DNA of 64,000 nt from Acanthaster planci (taxonomy: Eukaryota; Echinodermata; Asteroidea; Valvatida; Acanthasteridae), in contig NW_019091369.1 of the NCBI RefSeq assembly GCF_001949145.1, positions 3,825,758 to 3,889,757 on the forward strand, in the 5' to 3' direction. A program made the position numbers and the translations under genes. This document shows, one piece after another, positions 45,649 to 57,000 of the stretch; the stretch's first letter is position 1, and each line of letters begins with the position of its first letter. The notes under the pieces were generated by a model. It saw nothing but the letters and a program-made list of their open reading frames with translations. It was not told the origin of the DNA and made no database searches.

Positions 45649-47566
45649 CGTTGTGTTACACGTATTACAGACTTGTATTAAAACCTGAATTTATTCCAAT
45701 GTGTGAATTATCAAAAGTTTTGATAGGCAAATTTCTGTTCATTGTGTCCCGCTTAGCCAAAGGGCCGGAATCCTTGTTCTGATTAAACCCTGAGCAATTA
45801 TTTCTGGATTTACTGACTGATACAATCTGCTCAGCTAAAAAGCATTTCAATTATATAACACCTTTGTAATGCATGCCACACATCGAGCACAAATAAGTAA
45901 AAAAATACATTGTGGCTGAGTATGACTGGAACTGTCCAACTCAGCAGAATGTTATCAATTAGTGCTATCATTCCCAGATTATAACCCCTACGCTAACTCC
46001 AAGTTAGCACACTGAATCGAAAACCTTTTAATGTTTGAAAAAATTACTATACCTTTTATGCAGGATACACAAATAAAAATGACTTTATATAAATCTTAAA
46101 TATGCTAAACAGAAGTGTAAAATGCCAATACATGTACGAGAAGTCAAATGCCAATATATACAATATATGTATAAAATGGTATGAACACTACATAAATATA
46201 CATAGGCTACATGTTGTCATTATTGGAACGAACACTAATTTGTATCTTTGCTTTTATGTAGTCCGTGATTTTTACCCTTTTGTTTCTCCAGAAATAAGTC
46301 TCTGGAACTACAAGTAATACTTGGTCCAAGAAAAATTAGAATAACTTAAGGCAGAGTTCTCAACAGACTTTGATATTGTGATATGGACATTCAAAGGAGA
46401 ACTGAAAGGCACAATTATGTGTATAATTTGTCTTGTAAAATTGGTACTCAAGCACAGGACCAAATTTAAAATATTATAAAACTCTACATTTACAACAAAC
46501 ACCACCAAGCACAATCGACTAAAATTGAAAATGTAGTTTGGCATTTTGAAGTCATCAACCAAACATCAGTTCAATAAAGCACAATAAGGCACTTTCTTTG
46601 AAATGTGAAAAAAATCTTAATATGAAATTACTACACACTGTTATATACTTTGTAATGCTGGTCAAATTATGTTTGGCCACAATGGTCATTTGGCACTCTT
46701 TCAATAGAGCTACCTTGGTCTGGTGCCTTGAAGTCACAGTCTCACCATGACTCACTAAAACACATAAGTTCTGTCAGAATTAGGCACTGGGGGCTCAGAC
46801 AAATGATTTTTTGGAAGGACTAAATACTGTAGCAAGGACACAAGCCGACAATGTTGGGAGGTAGGTGAGTCACTTTGGGTTTTTTCTTACAGCAGAGTTT
46901 TAGTGGTACAAATGGACACTGTATTCCTGAAGCATCTAATGCCTAGGCTGTTTGCTTGATATCGAAATTAGATTCAGTAAGAATTTATTTTGATAAAAAA
47001 GCTGAGTTAATCGGTTATGATGTCACACCTGGTCAAACATGTTCTGTGCATGTGACTTGGCCTATGGCCATGCTTACTTGGGGCCTGTATTTGGGGTGAG
47101 TGAAGGTGCACGTGGGTATTTGACCCCATAAAAAAAGTAAGAAATTCGACCAGCTGTGTAGTGTTTGAATGCAGTTGGTCGAATTTTCCTCCTGGTCGAA
47201 AATTGCTGCACTTGCCCTCCATGTGTAGCAATTATCCCTATGGAATACCTCACTCCATGTGCACTTCGTTAGACTGTATAAAATTCAACTTATTCATGGA
47301 ACATATTCAAATACTGTTTGTCTAATAATACATCTAATAATCATGTTACAACAAAGGAAAATCTCATATTTTCTTTTTAGATCAGTAGTTGCCATATTGA
47401 TTTTAGCATTCCCCGCGCAAATAACTGAACAAAGCTGGTTGAGGGGAACAAATTGTCTACAACAATAACTATCGCGAGCAACCAGTCGCCAAATGTCATG
47501 CAATGTCATGAATTTGTTCCCCTCTGTTAAATATTCAGAGTGTGCGCACATGAATCGTGAAATAGG

Positions 47567-47572
47567 TTTATT
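47567..47572 (-). terminator. Candidate poly(A) signal of the NOX gene
   Basis: Minus-strand AATAAA about 525 nt beyond the NOX stop codon at 48098. It is the first canonical signal noticed in that direction. Confidence 0.35.
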
Positions 47573-48097
47573 ATGATAATTTGGTTAAATCCAGCAAACA
47601 CAGTGGGGGACTTTGAGACGCATGGTGGCAGCAGACAAACTGGTCCTTTTCCCCGGTCGTGTGTGTGCTCAGAACTAACACGCATGCCGAGAACTGCAAG
47701 CGCATGCCCACATCAACCAACAAGGATCATTGTGTCTGCCACCACCAAGCACCTCAGTGTCTCCCATTGAAGAAAAAAGTCTGACCACATGAAAACTTCT
47801 GTGTACAATATTTTACACTGATTCTACAGCACTGCAGTTTGGTCAAATGCTTGGAATGAACTAGCAGAGAGGAAATAAAGAATTCAAGGATATACTTTTC
47901 TCTTGATGATAGAGATACTGTTACAAATATGCATGCCATTAAATATTGCCACATTTAAATTTACAATCAATTGCGATCTAAAGCACAATTTTACTTATTG
48001 TTATGATTGGCACAAATTTGTTGAAAGACGGCTACTTTCACATTTTCTGTGAAAACACATTTGTCCACATTTTTGTGAAACTGTTTGGTCATTTGGG

Positions 48098-51000
48098 TTA
48101 GAAGTTTTCCTTGTTGTAGAAGAAACGGCAGCCGTCTGGTTTAAGGCTGGAGTGCCGATTGCAACACTTGTGTAACACGGTGGAGAGACTCTTAGGACCA
48201 CAGAAGAAGACTCCAGCATTCACTCTGCAAAGTTTCCAAAATTTAGTCTGTATCAGAGGCTTAGAAAAATTGGCTTTTTGATATGCACCAAGTGGACATG
48301 TCCCAGCATGACAAGCTCTGATCTGTATCTTCCTAAAAACTATAGTGGACATGTCCCAGCAGGACAAGCTCTGATCTGTATCTTCCTAAAAACTATGGTC
48401 TGACTGTTCTGGAAAAAAATGATGATGTGAATGTTCAAATGAAGTGTTTCGTTGTAGTGGTTGTTTTTCCTCAAAGTCTTAATTTTTCTGTCAGAAGTGC
48501 CTGTAACCTTTTGATAAAAAATAACATCTACTTTGAGAACAAAGGGTTGAATCATTGGTGATACTGTGGTCTATCAAGGTTACTATTTGACTGACTTACC
48601 CCGAATTGTTTTCAGCGATCATCTTAAAGGTGTCGTCCCATTTTGGCCGACCGTAATTTGTCTTCTGTCTCAAGCCGGTGATCGCATCCACTTCTTGTTC
48701 CTCCTGAAGATAGATATTCTTGGCCTTCGAAAACAGGATGCAGAAGATGTCACGTCATTAGAGAATGGGATTCATTCCACAATTTAGATTCAAAGATGTG
48801 CAGCTCTTCATTAAATAAAGATGTTACCATTTGGAAAGGAAAAGCTACGTTGATGAATCGTTAAGTGCCTAGAGTGTTATCTTTATGATTCAGATTTACA
48901 GAAGCGTTGATATCAAACATTTCCAACATTAACCTGTCTGTGACTCCAGCCCCTGGTGAGGTAGATATGGTACTCCAAGAACTCTCTCTGACCATTCTCG
49001 ATCAACATGGATTCCAACGACTGCAACATCTCGGTGAACCACTCAAAGGCGTTAGTGTCTCGGCAAATCCAGAAGAAGTAGACCTTTCTGAGTTTCAGCT
49101 CAAATTCTGGGCTAAGAAGCTTGTGGCTAACATGAGAAATGAAGCGACAACAAATTATGCTGCATAATATTCTAGAAACCAATGTTTCAACTGCCCAATT
49201 GATCTTCTGCAAACTGCGTTAGCAATACTCACACTGTGACTACATATAACAGTTTCCAACTTACGAGATTGATTTGAGAATAGATGCAAATGGCGTGACT
49301 CCAATACCAGCTCCGATGCAAATCCCAACCTCGTACTCAAATATGTCGATACTTGCAGTACCAAATGGACCATCTATTGCGATGCTGGTGAAGGGTGATG
49401 TAAACATTTGAAAAAAAAAGAAGAAACATTTCCTTCAAGGAAAAACAAAGAGCAAGACAATGCAATGTGTACAATGTTGTGTCAATGTACCATATCGGGG
49501 TGACACGATGACATCATCGTTATTTTTGAATACCTGAGCAGTTGTGCTACAGACTGCTCTCCCTGGTCCCCTCCGAGTTTCTCCTTCAGTTTATTCGTCC
49601 AGTCACCAACAATTCATCTACATGTGTCCATTTACTATATCATGGGTGACACGATGACATCATTGTTATTTTTGAATACCTGGGCAGTTGTGCTACTGAC
49701 TGCTCTCCTTGGTCCGCTCCGAGTTTTTCCTTCAATTTATTCGTCCAGTCACCAACAATTCGAATGTGAACACTCAGAAACTCCTCCTCAGGTGCCTAGT
49801 GAGACAATAACAGAATAAGAATGAAATGTTTCTGCAACAACACCTTCAAAGAACAGTTTCAAAGTCGAAGAAAAGTTGACCTCAGAAAACAGAGGAGCAA
49901 GAGGAGCTTTATCCTGAAAATCTCACAACGTGATTGAACTTACTGAGGTCAGTGTGAAGGGGTGCCACTGTAATCTTGAAATGGAAGGACACAGCAAGAA
50001 GACGTATTGACCTGGGAGCATCTTAAATCCTTGTTTTTTCATCTGAATCTCAATAACGTTGGAAGGATGTTGAACAACCTACAAGATGAAAACAAGGGAC
50101 TGAATGAGACTGGTGACCTGAACTATAGGATGGGATAATGAGTAGCATGGGAGACTAGAGACTTGTCCTCATATCACATGTAGGTGTACTTTACCTGTAG
50201 GTCAGAAGGACACAATATCTTAAGGTTATATTAGACCAATGGCCCTGACCTCAATGAAATGAGGTCGTGTGAGGTAACATATTGAATATTCTGACACCTT
50301 CTGGATTCTGAGACGGAATAAATCAACAACTTGCCAGCGGTAATTTGTTACACTTTTCCTCATTATTTTCATATTGTTGCTTGAATGCAGATTTCATTGC
50401 AATAAGCCTTTTGCTAGTTAATTCTGAGTAAAATCTGGTACACTGGGTTGTCAGATTACACATAAACATAATGATTTGACTGATCTATACTAAAGATACT
50501 GTTGCTATACCTCGTGATTAAGGGCAAGCTTTTGCAGAGCGACCGCCATCTCTGGAATGGACTGGTTCCTTTGTGTCTATTAAAAACAGTGTATCGGTGC
50601 AAGACATCTCTCAGGCTGATGTAACTAAGCAACAGCTTGCCCAGATGCACGAGGTGTAGCAACAGTGTCTTTAGTATGGAGCATTCAAATTGTTATGTTC
50701 ACGTGAATTAAAATAACTCAGAGCACCAGATTTTATTCAAATTTAATTCACAAAAGGCTTAGAAAGAGATACCCAAGTCCTTGCGTACATACCTTGGTGA
50801 TGATGCTGGTTTGCCATGCTCTGTACAGTCGAAACATCCTCTCAAAGACATAGCACACCATGGGAAAAAGAAGCCACTTCCAGGACTATGTGATAAATGT
50901 ACGAGAGGGAGATAACAGAAAGTGTAAAATAAGCAAGAAAAAAGGAGAAGTATACTTGTCACAAAAGGTACCCTAAAAGTTCCTTGTTTCATCATCATTA

Positions 51001-54000
51001 ATTATTTCATGATTAAACATCATTAATCAACTTTTTAAGTAGAATTAGTAAATGGACCCACACATCCGAATCTTCAGCTCCTCTTTATTGCAAGACCTTC
51101 TGCAAACCTACGTCAAAATATCCACTCAATATCACTCAAATTAATGTAAGGGTATACATTATTACATTTACATAGGGGAGAATCGTCAGAGACGGGCTTT
51201 TCCTTACAGGTATTTACTGAGCGTTGAATAATGAGACTGTTTTTTGTGTGTGAAATTGATTCAATCAGTAATGATGAGTGACACTTAATTAACCCAGCCC
51301 AAGACTTGACAGTGAAATGCAATTTTGCCTCTGATAATTAACTTGGGAGGACACAAAATAACGCTCTTACAGTTAAACTAAACAGGACTCAATAAAAGCT
51401 GCATTAGAGTGACAGCAATACATCTTCTGTTGCTATAGGCAACAGGTATACCACATCTTGATGAATCCACGATGATTTTTATCGAGCTAGGCATCATCAA
51501 CAGAAACTCAGCAGTACACAAATATTGTTCTAATTGTGCTATCAAGGTCTACCTGCTCCTACTGTGAGAGCACATTCAAGATAGTAATGGCAAAGGAAGA
51601 GAGTGTTTGGTGACAACACAGAGTTTGTTTCATCATGTTGGTATCTGTGAAGGAGGCTTAATACTAACTGACCCCGACTAATCATGATCACCTGACACTG
51701 AAGGATCCAGTTGTGACGTTCATTGGATGAACAGCAAAACAGGACCAAGAAGGCAACCGGTTACGAAATGGAGTAAGTCTTGTCTCAACGCAAGCTTTAC
51801 TGAGAGTTGTATCAATTAAATGTCAAGTGAGAACTTGGACAAAGGATCTCTGTACTGAGGGAAGCTTTTTGAAGACTTACTAAAAGACTTCAGGGGACCT
51901 TTTCTGCTCTTTGATTACATGTGCCAGCCTGCTTTGTTCTATCACTGGTAAGGATCTGCAGAAACTGGGACCAAAGAGATACACAGCTGGATTTTTGGGC
52001 ACATCATCGCCAGATGGTGGTGGTCTTTGAGAGGGGATTGCAGGAGCCACTCTCCATAGACTGTAGACAGTGATATCATTTCAACATGTCCAATTCATCG
52101 ATCGATCCTTTTCCAACATCAACAATCTCCCCATTCCTCATTGCCCTCCGTACTTGCTTCATCACTTTCCTTGGTCTCCTGATCATTGCCGGCAACATTC
52201 TCTCCATCACCGTGACGCACCGTGTGACCAACTTGGCCGAGAGCACCAAGGTCTTGATGACATCACTGGCCGTGTATGACCTCCTCATCGGCATCACAAC
52301 ATTGTTTAGTATCATCTCATCCGCCATGGACAGATGGCCCTTTGGTGAACTCAGCTGTCACATGATGTCAGCAATAAAATCGTTTGTTTCAATTATGTCT
52401 CTGCAATCTATGATTAATCTGAATATTGAGCGATACATTGCCGTGGTCTGGCCCTATAAATTCCCTCTTTGGTGTACGAGACGTCGTGTAATTATCCTGA
52501 TACTAGGGGTATCAATTCTATCTTTAATACAAACAGTTCTGTTGACGCCACTCTACGGCATAAAAGGAACATACATTTCGGCTGCAGCAGTGTGCTTTCC
52601 ATCAAACAACAGTGAGATCATTAATATATTAACCATTCTTTCGGTCAGCATATTACCAACAATATCCATGATATTTATCTATTATCGGCTGATTAAAATT
52701 AGTCGCCAACATGAACGACGAAACAACCGCAATGGTCCAAATGAAGCTGCCGATATGCAGAACAATAAAGCTCTGAAGACGTTTTTCATGGTCACTTTAT
52801 CATTTGTTTGCTGTTACACGCCATATCTGGTGGCACGACTAGTGGAATATTACAGCGGCAAGGCGACCTCTGACCTACTTTCCTTTCTGGTAATATCACT
52901 CTACATCGTCAACAGTGTGTTCAATGTGTTTATCTACTGTCTCTTCAACCAAACTTACCGTCGGACAGCCAAGAAGATAATCACAGAGAAACTCCAATGC
53001 TGTAAACGGACAGCTGTTGGACCAGTGAATACCTAACTATTAACACTATTACTTACTGAATCTGCCCATTCAGTGCAAGAAAAGGAAATGAAGCATTCAG
53101 TAACAGTTCATATTAATAAGCTACTATTGTTGGCATGGCAACACAGGGTTGGGCATTTACCGAACCAATCATCATCTTTATTGAATGGTAAGATCTCTCT
53201 GTGAGCAAGTCAAGTCAGTGATGGTACACCCCTCCACCTGTGGGGAGACGATGACGGTGTTATTAGACACCAATCATACAACTCATCTCTGCTTTATAGC
53301 CTCTCGTCATTTCAGTGCAAACTACAGGTGCATACGAGACCACAAGACTTGTACATGTACAGTTTTGTCTCGCTCTGTCATCAAGCTTGAAACAACATTT
53401 CAAAAGTTTGTTAGGCTACGGTGAAGTTTTGCACAGGCAACTTGAGTGTACCAGCAACAATTTGGAAATTTCACCGGAGCATGTAGGTCATCTCTTCATT
53501 CAAGAATTACTGGTGACTGGGGTCTTGTCTGTTCTGACGACACAATTTGGAAAATGTTTAATTCATCAGCTGATGGTCCCTTCTATCCTCTGAGCTTTCT
53601 CCATTTCTGATTGGTCTTCGTACAACTTGCATCTCTCTCCTGGTGCTGCTGATCATAACAGGGAATATCCTCTCCATTGCCGTGACACGGCACATAACAC
53701 ACTTAGCCGACAGCACCAAGGTTTTGATGATGACGCTGGCTGTGTATGATCTCCTCGTGGGTTTGACATCAACACTCAACATCATAGCATCAGCCATGGA
53801 CAGATGGCCCTTTGGTGAATTTGGTTGTCAACTGAGCGCATTTGTGACAGATTCTGTTCTCTTTATGTCTGTAATATCAATTATACTCCTGAATCATGAA
53901 TGATACCTTGCTGTCCCTCAGCCTTACAAATTCCAAATTTGTAGGTATTACTGGTATGTGTGTAGAGATTGTACAGATTAACTTTTATAGGATAAAAAAG

Positions 54001-57000
54001 ATAAGAATAATTTAGAACATTACATCGACAAACATAGACAGAACTGTTTCAGTCTCGACAAAATATGCCTTAGGATTTTCAAAATCATGAAATGTTTGTG
54101 TGCACTGTGCTGTGAATATTTTAACTTAACTTTTATTTCTGTTCATGCCATTTCAAAAATACTGTGTACGGTCTGCTTGCACATTTATGTAATCCAATTT
54201 AAATTCAAACTTAATAGTTTCTGCTACCCCAAATTTTCTGTACTAAGAAGCTTAGCAGTAATAACCCCCCCCCAGGTGTGTGACAAATCATATTAAAATT
54301 GAGGGATTGAGGACTGTTAGAGTTAACCAAAATGGGGCAGGTTACTGATGCAGGAACTTTATAGGGAATACTAATTCGCCAGAAAAAAAGAGAACTGAAT
54401 CAATATAAAGTTCTCTTGTGATACCTAGCGATTCTATCTTTCAAAGATAACCAAAATAATTAGTGACCATTCTCTTCCACAGTCTGCGCACCTTGTAAAA
54501 GAAGTTAACAAAACAACTCCATCAATCAAACTTAAAAGAGGTAAATATCAGTCTGGCTCTTTGAATGTAAATGACAGCTATGATGGCCAATATTTGCTCC
54601 AATAAAGGAGTGCTTAACGATGCTGTACCCTTGATATGCCTATCTTTCTTGATGGTGATTGCCAGCTGGTATCTAATCTGCCATTAGCAGAGTTATGACT
54701 TGATTACTTGGAGAAAGTTTAGAATTTCCTATTTTTCCCTCTGTTGTCTGTTGTGGAATATTACACCACTCATGGTATACAGATGAAGAGAAAGAGTTGT
54801 ATTCAGTGCAAACATTTGATAAAACGGCAAGATAAATGTAACACTTTTAACAAGCTCAATATCTTTAAATAATCCACTCATCAATTCTATCTACATGTAT
54901 ATATACAGCTCATGCTCAGATGTGCACAGCTGATTTGATTTTTCATACTGTGGTATTGTTTTCACACTTTATTTTATTTACACTAATAGTTAGAACAGTT
55001 CTAAAGGTGTCACTCCTTTTTTTAATATTCCGGAGAGAGGTGTGTTATAGCATGAATGTAGATTGCCATTATTCAATCACTAACTTGTATATCCCGTTAG
55101 GCTTGTGAGTGACCAGACATTGGCCCTATATCCCTCATAGCCCCTTGGGGCATATAGAGGTGCACTAGTGACCTCGCTGCAGTCCATAATTGTATATTAT
55201 TATCCTGGAAAATATTGCTGTTAATTAATAGTAATAGTGTGCTATCGACTTGTCACTGAAATAAAACGGAAAAACAAGTCTGCAATTTCTTGCACCCTTA
55301 CAGATCACTGCAGAAAAATGGGGTTGATTTCTCTTGACAGGAATCAGGAATCAGAATAGTTTACGTGGTTCTTGTCATGCTGGCTCAATGCATATAAGGT
55401 CAAACAAAAAATGAGTGTTTCCTATTACACTGAAATATAAATTAGGGTGGTGGGTTGGGTACAATATTTTTTTTTACTCTACATTTTTATAGCCCCAAAA
55501 ATTTGGGTGGGATGATGGTCTGTATTTTTTTTTTTGGGGGGGGAACGTATATTTGTAACAGGTACTAAGTCAGTGTCAGATTAATACATGTACGGTACAT
55601 GTGCACGTCAGCATTACATATCAGCACTGTGATTGAGTAGTAACGCAGTTGGTTGTTGAAATAGGAACACACAAGAGCCGTCTATCTCATGCAAAATATA
55701 AATAAATAAAACAATACAATATACAGGACAATGTACACAAAGTTAGGCTTGGGGCAAGGCATCATAAGTTTTTATATTTTATAGATTTGTCGAATTAAAA
55801 GGTTCCATGTGATTTTTAGGTTGAGTCGAGTCACCAGAAACGCGGCTATTTTTTTGTTTGGCCTTACAATGAGTGATCATGAAACAACCAAATTTTATCT
55901 GAATGAACAAGCTGCCCTCAATGGTCTCAGTTTAATATTTCACACTATCATTACTAAATGTGTGGTTATTATCACCAGCCTTGTCCTGGAAATAGCAGTC
56001 TAAATGTGTGATTATTATCACCAACCTTGTCAGTCTTGATCAATACTTACTCCAGCTGATCCATTGATAAATTCTGGCTTGGGACATTCATCAGTTGGCC
56101 ACTCGGTAAAGATTTCAGAACATGTCTTAGGATTGTGGTCAGCTACATTTGACTGCCGGCTTACGATACCACTAAAAATAAAAAAAATTATCATACAACA
56201 AATCATAAAATTTAACCAACTGCAAATTCAATTTTAGAACTTATTTCATTTGAAAATGAGTTTTGTTTATTGACTGAAATTTAAAATTAACTACAGTGGC
56301 AACTCAAAAAAGAACTGGTAGCTAATTTTACATGTGAGTTGGACGAAAATGAGGATGTTCCTAACGGCAACTTTGAACAATCCTTTTAACTTTTGTGGAA
56401 ATTCAAATTAAATTTAAAAAAAAATTCTAAATGATTTGTTTGATAATTGGAAGAAAAAGATCAGATTGACAAGACTTACGCCGCTCCATGTGCGAGAATC
56501 ATCACAAAGTAAAGGATGAAGAGATGATGTGTAAACCAGAACATCTCAAAGTATGATCGCCTACAAAATAAATGACAGGTAACGTGTCCACCCACTTATT
56601 ACATCATATAAACTGGATAGTAACTTCCCTAATATATCAGATAATTAAAGATATTTTAATAATATTTTATTTGTGATTTTTGTCACACACTACACAGGTT
56701 GAAAATCAATTTCTTGTTTTTCAAAGTGATCTAAATAAACTACATTAACTGTAAACTTGGACGCGTTTTTCAGAGCAAGCCATGTTGAATTGACTGGAAA
56801 CTTTGACAATTTCTAACGACTGCCCTTTCACAGTGATTCAAACTCAAGCTGGTGACATCCCCCGAATCTACTACACATATTAGGTCAAACCCAGAACATA
56901 AAATGATAGGTAAGGAAATCCCTGATCTTCCTACTATACTTCCTGGTAGTTGCACTTTATCCAGGAAACAGGTGAAATGAATCAGATAAACAGGTGAAAT

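Larger units (their letters stand above)
44906..48097. other. Convergent spacer, CSTF2 3' UTR to NOX 3' UTR
   Basis: No coding exon is supported in this 3.2 kb. The first ~750 bp are CSTF2 3' UTR and the last ~500 bp probably NOX 3' UTR. The rest is AT-rich and featureless to the eye. Confidence 0.55.
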
